In this document: positions 8,455-16,265 of the stretch, in pieces
Layout: each line of letters begins with the position of its first letter
Numbering within the stretch: the first letter of the stretch is position 1
DNA from: Alphaproteobacteria bacterium
Lineage (GTDB): Bacteria > Pseudomonadota > Alphaproteobacteria > Puniceispirillales > UBA1172
Assembly (NCBI GenBank): GCA_016778985.1
Contig: JADHOM010000005.1
Coordinates: 1 to 64,000, forward strand
Length of the DNA stretch: 64,000 bases
Direction of reading: 5' to 3'
Made by a program: the position numbers and the translations under genes
The notes under the pieces: generated by a model
Databases searched by the model: none
Told to the model about the DNA's origin: nothing
The model's input: the letters and a program-made list of their open reading frames with translations, nothing else

Positions 8455-9549
8455 ATGTTAAGTTCCATTGATAACTATCTCACCGGTCAATCTGCTGTTA
8501 TGGCAGATTTGAAGCATATGGTTGAGATGGTTGCGCCAACCGCATCAACAGTGCTGGTGCTTGGCGAAACAGGAACGGGTAAAGAAATGGTCAGCCGCGC
8601 CATTCATTATTCATCAGGGCGTAATGGTGATTTAATATCTGTAAATTGTGCTGCAATCCCGTCTGAATTGCTTGAATCGGAGCTTTTTGGTCATGAGAAG
8701 GGGGCTTTTACCGGTGCTGAAAAACCGCGGCAAGGGCGCTTTGAGATGGCTAATGGCGGAACATTATTTCTCGATGAGATTGGTGACATGCCATTGTCAC
8801 TGCAATCCAAGCTATTGCGTGCGCTAGAAGACCGAACTATTCAAAGGGTTGGTGGTGGCAAAGATATTCAGGTAGATTTCAGGCTGGTTTGTGCGACGCA
8901 TCAGAACCTAAAATCGAAAGTTGATGAGGGCAGTTTTCGAGCTGACCTTTATTATCGGATTAATGTTTTTCCTGTGCAATTGCCAACGCTGGCTGAAAGA
9001 AAAGTTGATCTGCCGGTTTTAATAAAGGCAATGATGGATCATATGAAAGCGCTTGGTGATAAGCCTCATTTTCAGTTTGACGAAGACGCTGTCGCTGAAA
9101 TGATGCGCTATTCTTGGCCGGGAAATGTGCGTGAATTGCGTAATGTGCTTGAGCGGGCGCAAGTTTTATTCCCAGGCAAAACCATTAGCGCCAACGAGGT
9201 CCGTGAAAACCTATTACGGATGAAAGCACCGAAAAAACAAAAAGAAGCTGATTTTCTCTGGCAGGCAACAGCTGCTCTCGGTGATCCGCTATCCGCAAGT
9301 GGTGACGCTTTAGATAAACCGGCCTTGCCGCATCCTTCTGATTATCGCGATTGGTTTGCCTATTTTGATGATATTGATTTACGCCGCCATCTCCAAGATA
9401 TTGAAGTTATCTTGATCAATTCAGCATTGGACAAGCATGAAGGCATGGTTAGTCGTGCGGCCGATGCGCTAAAGCTGCGGCGGACGACACTAATCGAAAA
9501 AATGCGTAAATATGGAATTGAGAAACCCGCATCCACGCCCGATGACTGA
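8455..9549 (+). CDS. Sigma-54 dependent flagellar activator with HTH, lacking an N-terminal regulatory domain
   Basis: The 364-residue protein begins almost directly with the AAA+ core: Walker A GETGTGKE (37-44), canonical GAFTGA loop (83-88), Walker B GGTLFLDE (101-108) and [12 protein letters not shown] near 219-230. A linker leads to a Fis-type helix-turn-helix at about 325-355 ([23 protein letters not shown]). The order ATPase plus HTH without a sensor domain resembles PspF and differs from FleQ/FlrA/FlrC, which have N-terminal domains. It is divergent from the HTH-less activator and is the likely DNA-bound partner or master regulator. Confidence 0.88.
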   Translation: MLSSIDNYLTGQSAVMADLKHMVEMVAPTASTVLVLGETGTGKEMVSRAIHYSSGRNGDLISVNCAAIPSELLESELFGHEKGAFTGAEKPRQGRFEMANGGTLFLDEIGDMPLSLQSKLLRALEDRTIQRVGGGKDIQVDFRLVCATHQNLKSKVDEGSFRADLYYRINVFPVQLPTLAERKVDLPVLIKAMMDHMKALGDKPHFQFDEDAVAEMMRYSWPGNVRELRNVLERAQVLFPGKTISANEVRENLLRMKAPKKQKEADFLWQATAALGDPLSASGDALDKPALPHPSDYRDWFAYFDDIDLRRHLQDIEVILINSALDKHEGMVSRAADALKLRRTTLIEKMRKYGIEKPASTPDD

Positions 9550-9567
9550 GCGATAATTCAGATCAGA

Positions 9568-9858
9568 TTATAGATAGCCATGTAGCCGCTTAATATGCTT
9601 GCTTGTCCGAGCATTGAGGTCAAGCATGGCATTTTCGATATTCATAATCTCTGACCTAACACCGTTAAGAATATTTTCCAGCTGATTAATCTGCGCCGTG
9701 GAAAGCGGGCCAATAAATGTTTTAAGAGCATTGAGATGCTGCTGCCTAGACTCATCAAGACTGAGCGCCGAATTAAAATCTGCATTTTGGATTGCGTCGG
9801 CAATATTATAATTGATCTGCTCGATATCTTTAATCATATGGCTAGCTTGATTGCTCAT
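9568..9858 (-). CDS. fliT: FliT-like flagellar chaperone
   Basis: This 96-residue all-helical protein overlaps the end of fliS by 4 bases (ATGA type), so the pair is probably translated together. FliT-family proteins are of this size, are encoded just after fliS, and chaperone the filament cap protein FliD. The sequence pattern, an N-terminal amphipathic helix then LSLDESRQQHLNALKTFI and a C-terminal helix around MLDLNARTSKHIKRLHGYL, suits that fold, but identity in this family is always low. The call rests largely on position and size. Confidence 0.65.
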   Translation of the reverse strand: MSNQASHMIKDIEQINYNIADAIQNADFNSALSLDESRQQHLNALKTFIGPLSTAQINQLENILNGVRSEIMNIENAMLDLNARTSKHIKRLHGYL

Positions 9859-10304
9859 TCTGATGCTCCTTGTTGATCACTCTGCTGTGTTCCTTGCTGT
9901 TCATCTTGCTGGATTCCCTGGCGGCTTAATTGATGCCAAGCACCACGGATCTCATCCAGCGCAATAATAGCTTTTTCGGTTCCATCTATGGATTTCTCTT
10001 TCCAGTCTTGCAGCAGTTGCTGCCTGCCATATTCATAGAGCCGGAACAGGTTTTCCGCGATATCGCCGCCGTCTTCAAAGTTAAGACTGGATTGAAGCGC
10101 ATAGATAATCGTAAGTGAGCGGCTAAATTGTCGTGATTTAGTTTCAGGATTACCAGTGTTAGAATTGCTATGTTTTACAAAATCCTGCATGGAGCGGATT
10201 AATTCATCAAAGAGCAGGGCGACAATGGCAACCGGATCATTGCCCTCTACCACATTGGCATGATCTGATTTGGTATAGGCTTCCATCATTTTTTTAACAG
10301 ACAT
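9855..10304 (-). CDS. fliS: Flagellin chaperone FliS
   Basis: FliS binds the disordered C-terminus of flagellin and prevents polymerisation in the cytoplasm. The family pattern is present in these 149 residues: the start MMEAYTKSDH (for the usual AYxxxxVxxA), then PVAIVALLFDELIRSMQDFV, SLTIIYALQSSLNFEDGGDIAENLFRLYEY in pieces, and a final helix with WHQL. The last 22 residues are a Gln-rich tail made of QQxxQQGTQQS-like repeats, which is not part of the core. It is followed by the fliT-like gene. Confidence 0.93.
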   Translation of the reverse strand: MSVKKMMEAYTKSDHANVVEGNDPVAIVALLFDELIRSMQDFVKHSNSNTGNPETKSRQFSRSLTIIYALQSSLNFEDGGDIAENLFRLYEYGRQQLLQDWKEKSIDGTEKAIIALDEIRGAWHQLSRQGIQQDEQQGTQQSDQQGASE

Positions 10305-10359
10305 GCGTTCAATCCTCTTAAGGCTTCCCTTTTTGCCTTGAATATATTATATTAATATT

Positions 10360-10710
10360 ATGGTATTGCCTGCTTTTACACAAACCTCACCTGTTATGCC
10401 CATCGCAGATACGTTGGCACTTCAGCCTATTGTTGCAAATTCTGTGCCATCACAGCGGCAAACCGCATATGGGCTAGAGGCTGTTGGCGTCACTCAAAAT
10501 CAGCATCGTCAGATGAAACGCCCGCCAGCTACCGTGATCAGCCATCCAAGGCTAGCACCTTCAGGCGTCACAAGTGAGCAATATGTTTCGGCAAGGGCGG
10601 CGCTGTCACCGGGGTTTTTGCATCAGATGGCAGCTACAAAAATCGCCCGCATATCCAATTTATATGCTGATGCGCCGCGGTTTTCGGCACAGGTCGATAT
10701 TCTCGCCTAA
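10360..10710 (+). CDS. Hypothetical protein, 116 residues
   Basis: I do not recognise this protein. It is divergent from fliS and ends 27 bases before the convergent chloride-channel gene. The sequence is rich in Ala, Pro, Gln and Ser, has no signal peptide or membrane helix, and ends with ISNLYADAPRFSAQVDILA. The composition and codon pattern look coding and no better frame exists on either strand. No good ribosome site is visible before the ATG; the AT-rich stretch ahead could hold a promoter. A role in the flagellum is suggested only by location. Confidence 0.5.
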   Translation: MVLPAFTQTSPVMPIADTLALQPIVANSVPSQRQTAYGLEAVGVTQNQHRQMKRPPATVISHPRLAPSGVTSEQYVSARAALSPGFLHQMAATKIARISNLYADAPRFSAQVDILA

Positions 10711-10736
10711 CTGGCTTTTCTGTTAGTGGTTTGGCG

Positions 10737-12455
10737 TTATGACCGTTCCAGATCGGTGATGCGGTTTTGCGTGCTTAGATATAGCCCAAAGATATCACCC
10801 TCAGTAACCACCCCAAGCATTTCACCCGTATCACGATCAATCACTGGAATGGATTCTCCGACAAATGTGCTTGCTATTTCAATCGCCTGCATCAATGAGG
10901 CATCATGTTTGATTGAGATAGCCGCCGTATCTGCCGCCGCAGTTAGGCTAATATCATCAGGCTGCTGAAGAAGCTCATGCAGGGTTAATTTACCAATAAA
11001 CCGTTTCTCATCAAGCAGATAGCTTTCACTAACAGCATTGGCTATCATCCGGTCAACAACATCAGATTTACTGTCAGATTGATAGGCGGTGACAAAATCA
11101 TCACTGACCAGATTACGGACAGGGATTTCCATCATTTCCAAATGCCCGCGACCTTGTGAGATATCAATACCGCGATCAAGCAATTGCCGGTCAAAAAACG
11201 AATGGCTGTAAATATGATGACTGACCAGCGCGGCGGTGACGACGCTCAACATGGCGGCAAGGGCATAATCATAACTCATGGTCATTTCAAGCATGATGAG
11301 GACACCAGAGACTGGCGCGCCGATAACCGCGCTAGCGACTGCCGCCATCCCGCACACAACCATAACCGGCCCGCTAACCATAATGCCGATGCTGGCAAGC
11401 AGTTTGTGGATGCTGGCGCCCGCTGCCGCCCCAATGAATAGGGCGGGTGAGAATATGCCGCCAAAAAATCCCATGCTTAGACACAATGCCGTCATCACGG
11501 CTTTCGCCACCAATATGGTGAGCAGCATAGCTAATCCAAACTCCATATTGAGCATATCAAGAACAACTGCTGTGCCGAGGCCTAGGATTTGCGGCAAGAC
11601 CATGCCCACTAATCCGGTTAATAAAGCGCCAAGAAAGAGCAATTGCGATGGCGTCAGACCTGTCCGTCCAACTAGCCTTGTTCCATGCCGCAAGCCCATC
11701 ATATAAAGCGCCGCAATGACGCCAAAAATAGGCCCGGCGATGAGCGCGATTGGCAGAACCTCAACCAGATTGATATCAGGGACACCAGAAAAAGCGTGAT
11801 TATCTCCAAAAATCCACTTACTCATGCCGGCTGAAGTGATGCTGGCAATGGCGATCGGGGTGACGGTGCGGACTGAAAAATGACGCAATATCGCCTCATG
11901 AGCAAAAACAACTCCAGCGATAGGGGCGTTAAATCCGGCGGCAATGGCGCTGGCGACACCGCATCCGATGAAGATATCTGTGGTGAGGCGGCCGCCCGTG
12001 ATTTGCCTAGCGAAACTACCTATTGTGGCGCCAAAATGCACTAACGGGCCGTATTGTCCGACTGAGGCGCCGCCGCTGGCAGATACGAATGCTGCTAGTG
12101 TCGAGCCAAAACCAGCTTTGACATCAAGTTCGTTATCGGTTCTGTGGGCAGCATAAATACTATCGCCGGGGCCGTGCCAGCGGCTGATCGCAAAGACACG
12201 TCTGATGATAATGATCAATACCGCCGCCACCAGCATGGCCAGCAGCGGCGTGAGTGAAAGCAGGTGTTCGCCAATGCTGAATTGGAACATGCTTAACCCT
12301 TCGCGCATCTGGGTAAGCTGGCCAACACCGATAACAAAACCGTTGGTGACAATGGCCATGAGCAGGCCAAATCCGACGCCTGTGATGATGAGATAGACAA
12401 GCATCCGTATCAATTCAGTGACTGCCTGGCCAGATGCAAGAGGGCGTTGGGACAT
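10737..12455 (-). CDS. ClC-family chloride channel with C-terminal CBS pair
   Basis: The protein has about ten hydrophobic segments over residues 15-430 and two CBS domains at about 440-570. Family motifs include GQYGP (133-137, in place of GREGP), FNAPIAGVVFAHE (175-187) and GGIFSPALFIGAAAG. The external gating glutamate of ClC-ec1 (E148) is replaced by Tyr, and the internal proton glutamate (E203) aligns with Ala. Both are needed for proton coupling in exchangers, so a passive channel is inferred. The first selectivity motif GSGIP is also altered (GPGDS). It is an unrelated gene inside the flagellar cluster. Confidence 0.88.
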   Translation of the reverse strand: MSQRPLASGQAVTELIRMLVYLIITGVGFGLLMAIVTNGFVIGVGQLTQMREGLSMFQFSIGEHLLSLTPLLAMLVAAVLIIIIRRVFAISRWHGPGDSIYAAHRTDNELDVKAGFGSTLAAFVSASGGASVGQYGPLVHFGATIGSFARQITGGRLTTDIFIGCGVASAIAAGFNAPIAGVVFAHEAILRHFSVRTVTPIAIASITSAGMSKWIFGDNHAFSGVPDINLVEVLPIALIAGPIFGVIAALYMMGLRHGTRLVGRTGLTPSQLLFLGALLTGLVGMVLPQILGLGTAVVLDMLNMEFGLAMLLTILVAKAVMTALCLSMGFFGGIFSPALFIGAAAGASIHKLLASIGIMVSGPVMVVCGMAAVASAVIGAPVSGVLIMLEMTMSYDYALAAMLSVVTAALVSHHIYSHSFFDRQLLDRGIDISQGRGHLEMMEIPVRNLVSDDFVTAYQSDSKSDVVDRMIANAVSESYLLDEKRFIGKLTLHELLQQPDDISLTAAADTAAISIKHDASLMQAIEIASTFVGESIPVIDRDTGEMLGVVTEGDIFGLYLSTQNRITDLERS

Positions 12456-12521
12456 GGATAAAACCTACTAAAATCGTATAATGCTAATTTAGTATAATAA
12501 AATATTTGCGTTTCGGCAAAA

Positions 12522-12537
12522 GGGTATAAATTTTGCA
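12522..12537 (+). promoter_or_regulatory. Probable sigma-54 promoter of fliD
   Basis: GGGTATAAATTTTGCA has GG and GC separated by 10 bases and a full TTGCA -12 element, but only a partial -24 element. The predicted start is about 12549, 31 bases before the fliD ATG at 12580. Confidence 0.5.
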
Positions 12538-12579
12538 AGTATTATGTCGTTCTAATGATTGGAAATAGGGACGACCAGA

Positions 12580-14202
12580 ATGGCAACGGATTATTTAAGC
12601 GCTCTTAATGTTGGCAGTGGGCTCAATACGACGGAGATTATTGATGCGATAGTTGCTGCTGAACAAGTGCCTGCAGAGCAATTAATCAATAATAAGGTTG
12701 ATCAGCGTACACTAAGCATTTCAGCATTGGCTGAAGTAAAATCAGCGCTATCTAGTTTTCAGACATCACTCTCTGCTATTAATAATACCACTGGTCTTTT
12801 AGGCAGTAGTGGAGGTAGTGCTGTTGGTGTTGAAGTTACGGACACTGCACTTGCTACCGCTGCTAGCTATGATGTTGCGATTGATACTTTAGCGACATCA
12901 CAAACATTAGTGTTTGATGGATTTACTAGCGTCAATCAATCGCTTGGAGAAGGTAGTCTTGTCATTAACTTTGGGACTTGGTCAGGAGGAACTTTCACAC
13001 AAAATAACAATGCTACGTCACAAACTTTAACAATTTCTGATGGTTCGGATACTCTGGAAGATATTGTATCAGCAATTAATGCTCTAGATGTTGGTATCAC
13101 GGCTTCAATTATTGAAACAGAAACGGATCAATATAGTTTTGTCCTGAAGAGCGCAACAGGATTAGATAATGCGTTGGAGATAACAGCATCAGAAACAGTT
13201 TTAAATACAGGTTTGGCTAATCTTAATTATACCTCTTATGATAATAGCGTAGAGGTTGTAGCTGCAAGTGATGCAACTTTTTCATTAGATGGTGTTGATA
13301 TTACAAGAGAAACTAATGTAATTACAGATGTCATTGATGGCGTAACCCTGACGTTATCGGAAGTTACTAGCTCACCGTTAAACATAAAAACTACTTTTGA
13401 TACAGCAACAGCATATGCTGCAATGAGCAGTTTGGTTGATGCAATAAACAATTTAAATTCAGTACTTTTTGACCTTTCCGAGCGTGGATTAAACGGTGCT
13501 AAAAGTGGACCTTTGGTAAATGATACCATGATAAGAGGGTTAATAACGGACATTAAATCAATAACAACTGATGCTATATATGGGTATGGTGACGATGAAT
13601 ACTATATTGCAAATTATGGGGTAGCTACTCAGAGAGATGGTTCACTTAAGTTGGATTATGATGATTTTGTTGACGCATTTGAAGAAGATCCGGACGCATT
13701 TGCTTTTATAACTCAGAACCGCATTACCTCATCAGATAGTAATGTAGTTGGAACTGTCTATTCCGATGATTGGACAGGTGGAAGCTATAATTTGACCGTT
13801 GATGTTGACGGAACTGTGACACTTGATGATGTGAGTATGACTACTAGTGGGACACGTTATCTTGGGGAAAGTGATAGCACGAGTGGACTTAGCCTATCTA
13901 TTGGATCATCTGTGTCTAGTGCTACCGTTCATATGGGGAGGTCAGTTACGAAATTACTATATAATATTGCTGAAACATTACTGGAAAGTGGAAATAATCT
14001 TGATGAAAAAATATCAAATTACAATATTGATCTTGATAATTATTCTACAAGGTTATCTGACTTAGAAGATAAAATGGCACAACTCCGTGCCCGTTATGTT
14101 GATAAGTTTTCAACTATGCAAATTGCATCAGAAACAATGAAGAAAACTTCGTCAAGCCTCACACAAATGATGGATGCATGGTCTAATAATATCAAAAACT
14201 AA
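12580..14202 (+). CDS. fliD: Flagellar filament cap protein FliD
   Basis: FliD caps the growing filament and promotes flagellin insertion. The N-terminus has the family motif LNVGSGLNTTEIIDAIVAAE, followed by a helix with PAEQLINNKVDQR. A long Thr/Ser/Asp-rich central region (surface domains) follows, and the C-terminal coiled segment ends YSTRLSDLEDKMAQLRARYV, MQIASETMKKTSSSLTQMMD. I chose the ATG at 12580 rather than a TTG at 12559, because AGGGA lies 8 bases upstream and the product begins with the conserved MATDYLSAL. Length is 540 residues, within family range. Confidence 0.93.
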   Translation: MATDYLSALNVGSGLNTTEIIDAIVAAEQVPAEQLINNKVDQRTLSISALAEVKSALSSFQTSLSAINNTTGLLGSSGGSAVGVEVTDTALATAASYDVAIDTLATSQTLVFDGFTSVNQSLGEGSLVINFGTWSGGTFTQNNNATSQTLTISDGSDTLEDIVSAINALDVGITASIIETETDQYSFVLKSATGLDNALEITASETVLNTGLANLNYTSYDNSVEVVAASDATFSLDGVDITRETNVITDVIDGVTLTLSEVTSSPLNIKTTFDTATAYAAMSSLVDAINNLNSVLFDLSERGLNGAKSGPLVNDTMIRGLITDIKSITTDAIYGYGDDEYYIANYGVATQRDGSLKLDYDDFVDAFEEDPDAFAFITQNRITSSDSNVVGTVYSDDWTGGSYNLTVDVDGTVTLDDVSMTTSGTRYLGESDSTSGLSLSIGSSVSSATVHMGRSVTKLLYNIAETLLESGNNLDEKISNYNIDLDNYSTRLSDLEDKMAQLRARYVDKFSTMQIASETMKKTSSSLTQMMDAWSNNIKN

Positions 14203-14209
14203 TATCTTA

Positions 14210-14233
14210 ACTGTAATATAATCATATTACAGT
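14210..14233. terminator. Stem-loop between the convergent fliD and hypothetical gene
   Basis: ACTGTAATAT (14210-14219) and ATATTACAGT (14224-14233) form a perfect 10-base stem with a 4-base loop. It covers the stop codon of the minus-strand gene at 14227. It lacks a run of T on either side, so termination is uncertain; it may act for both converging transcripts. Confidence 0.45.
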
Positions 14234-14712
14234 GCATCAAGAATGCTTACTGTTTTCTGAACAATTTTTTTGAAATTAACAATATGTTCATCATCTTCAA
14301 GCTTCCAGTCTTTAGGTGCAACTGGAACAACCTGTGATCGTAATCCGAATACATAGGCTCGAAATGATTTTATTGTGATTGCAGGATTATATTCACAATT
14401 TTTTGAACCGTCCTCGATAGAGCCAAACATTGATTTCATTTTACGTGGACGATTAATCTGCTCAAAATATATTCTGAAATAACAATAGTCATTAAGAATA
14501 ACAGCTGCTTGCTCACCGGCTTCTACTTCAGCAAGAAACTCAAGGAGATTTGTTGCTGTTTCTAAAATTGTCTCAGCTTTGATTTCATTATAATGTTCAG
14601 ATAAGCCTTCAGCGTATTTTTTTGCGTAGGCAACCATACTCATCTCTGCGGATAAATATTCGTAAGCAGTTCGTGCAGCAGCCACATCAAAGACCCAAAG
14701 TGGAGTAAACAT
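14227..14712 (-). CDS. Hypothetical protein between fliD and flagellin, 161 residues
   Basis: I cannot assign this protein. It lacks signal peptide and membrane segments, is mostly helical in pattern, and has an N-terminal helix with ARTAYEYLSAEMSMVAYAKKY and a C-terminal helix ending KKIVQKTVSILDAL. It does not show the FlaF or FlbT patterns that alphaproteobacteria often carry near flagellin genes. It is divergent from flagellin and convergent with fliD, so a chaperone or filament-related regulator is conceivable, but only from location. No sigma-54 site was found before its ATG. Confidence 0.65.
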   Translation of the reverse strand: MFTPLWVFDVAAARTAYEYLSAEMSMVAYAKKYAEGLSEHYNEIKAETILETATNLLEFLAEVEAGEQAAVILNDYCYFRIYFEQINRPRKMKSMFGSIEDGSKNCEYNPAITIKSFRAYVFGLRSQVVPVAPKDWKLEDDEHIVNFKKIVQKTVSILDAL

Positions 14713-14834
14713 AACTTTTCCTTAATTAATAACAAACAACAACTGTAGCTATGATTAATACATAGAAGAAAAAAGCGATGATGTATATTGTTATATATTT
14801 GTTGCTATGTTGCGATTTTTGCAACACCTGAAAA

Positions 14835-14850
14835 TGGCCATTAATGTGCT
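14835..14850 (+). promoter_or_regulatory. Sigma-54 promoter of flagellin
   Basis: TGGCCATTAATGTGCT has TGGC at -24 and GTGCT at -12 with correct GG-N10-GC spacing. The expected start near 14862 leaves a leader of about 145 bases before the ATG at 15007. The rest of the 14713-15006 interval is AT-rich with no open frame. A sigma-28-like pair (TAAA then GCCAATAT) occurs at about 14874-14902 but has 17 rather than 15 bases between the elements. Confidence 0.6.
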
Positions 14851-15006
14851 GGTTATTAATGGTCTAAATAGGCGATGGCAGTATAGCCAATATATTACTA
14901 AACAAACATACAAAAATAAATTTTTTTATTTTTACCCTAACGAAATTATTTGTGTGTCGTAATACCTATTAAGACTTACTAATTTTATCTTACAGGAGTT
15001 AATACA

Positions 15007-16197
15007 ATGGCTTTAGTAATAAACACAAATATTGGTGCACTTAAGGCGCTGTCTGCTGCATCTAGTGTTGTTCGTGAAATGGAAATTTCTATGGAACGTC
15101 TTTCAACAGGAAAAAGAATAAACTCAGCGTCAGATGATGCCGCTGGAGCAGCAATTGCTTCACGTCTTTCTGCTGAAATTCGCGGAACAAACCAATCTAT
15201 CCGTAATGCAATGGACGCACAGGGCCTAATTGAAACGGCTGAAGGCGCTCATATTGAAATTGAAAATATCCTTCAGCGTATGCGTGAACTAGCTGTTCAA
15301 GGCGCTAACGATACAAATTCAACAAGTGACCGGACCAATCTTGCGGCTGAAATGACTCAGCTAACAACAGAAATCAATCGTATTGCTACAACAACTACAT
15401 GGGCGGGTATTGGATTACTAAATGGTACAGCCACAGCAAACACTACTGCTGGCACTGGTACGTCAAATCTGACACGCAATTTTCAAATTGGAACATCCGG
15501 TTCTGCTAATAATACTCAAATGTCAATAAGTATTGCTGCGATGACTGCAACCGCACTAGGTGTAGGCGGTTCATCGGGAGTTGCAACTGTTGCATCTGCT
15601 GTTACATCACCTACAACTGCTAATGACTTTGAGATGACTGCTACTACATCTACAGGCAAATTAACATTCACTAAAGGTACAGGTACACCTGTATTGACAG
15701 CTGGTGACGCATACGCAGCCACAATTAATGGTGTTTCTGTATCACTTAATCTATCAGCAACAGACGTAGCTCTGGCTGATGATAATGTTACTGCGATTGC
15801 TGCATTGTTTAAAGATGCTATTGAAGACACTTCAGGATTGAACGTGAGTGTATCACAAGCTGCTGGGGTGCTAACAATTACTAATCCTGGTTCTGTAAGT
15901 GTAACTTCTGCATCCAACGCAAGAAGTTCAATTACAAGCATCGATACTGCTTTGACTACTCTTTCTACACAAAGAGCTACACTTGGTGCATATGTTAACC
16001 GGCTGGAAGCTACTGTCAACAATTTGTCAAATGTAGCTACAAATTTGAGTGCTGGTCATGGAAGAATTGAAGATGCAGATTTTGCTACTGAGTCAACAGA
16101 ACTGGCAAGAACACAGATTTTGTCACAGGCATCCACAGCTATGCTTGCACAAGCTAATGCATCGAAGCAGTCTGTCCTGTCCCTTCTCCAAGGGTAA
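15007..16197 (+). CDS. fliC: Flagellin
   Basis: This is the filament subunit. The N-terminal D0/D1 region (residues 1-140) has ALVINTNIGALKAL, RLSTGKRINSASDDAAGAAI and LQRMRELAVQGANDTNS. The C-terminal D1/D0 region includes GRIEDADFATESTELAR and ends NASKQSVLSLLQG. The middle, about 145-310, is Thr/Ala/Ser-rich and forms the exposed domain. Only two tyrosines occur (236 and 329) and there is no cysteine. A clear SD (CAGGAG) lies 8 bases before the ATG. Total length is 396. The RELAV segment matches the TLR5-recognised region of Salmonella FliC, which many alphaproteobacterial flagellins have lost. Confidence 0.97.
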   Translation: MALVINTNIGALKALSAASSVVREMEISMERLSTGKRINSASDDAAGAAIASRLSAEIRGTNQSIRNAMDAQGLIETAEGAHIEIENILQRMRELAVQGANDTNSTSDRTNLAAEMTQLTTEINRIATTTTWAGIGLLNGTATANTTAGTGTSNLTRNFQIGTSGSANNTQMSISIAAMTATALGVGGSSGVATVASAVTSPTTANDFEMTATTSTGKLTFTKGTGTPVLTAGDAYAATINGVSVSLNLSATDVALADDNVTAIAALFKDAIEDTSGLNVSVSQAAGVLTITNPGSVSVTSASNARSSITSIDTALTTLSTQRATLGAYVNRLEATVNNLSNVATNLSAGHGRIEDADFATESTELARTQILSQASTAMLAQANASKQSVLSLLQG

Positions 16198-16225
16198 CTG
16201 ATAACTTAAACTTGATCTATATATG

Positions 16226-16256
16226 AGATGAGCCTAATATAGGCTCATCTTTTTTT
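16226..16256 (+). terminator. Rho-independent terminator after flagellin
   Basis: AGATGAGCCT (16226-16235) and AGGCTCATCT (16241-16250) form a perfect 10-base stem with a 5-base AATAT loop, followed by a run of T to 16256. It lies 29 bases after the flagellin stop and 10 bases before the next start codon, so the sulfotransferase would be made by read-through or from its own promoter. Confidence 0.93.
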
Positions 16257-16265
16257 GAGAAAACA

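Noticed and set aside
14874-14902. Sigma-28 type promoter for flagellin (TAAA ... GCCAATAT)
   Set aside because: The spacing is 17 rather than 15 bases and the -10 is imperfect; the sigma-54 site at 14835-14850 fits better.
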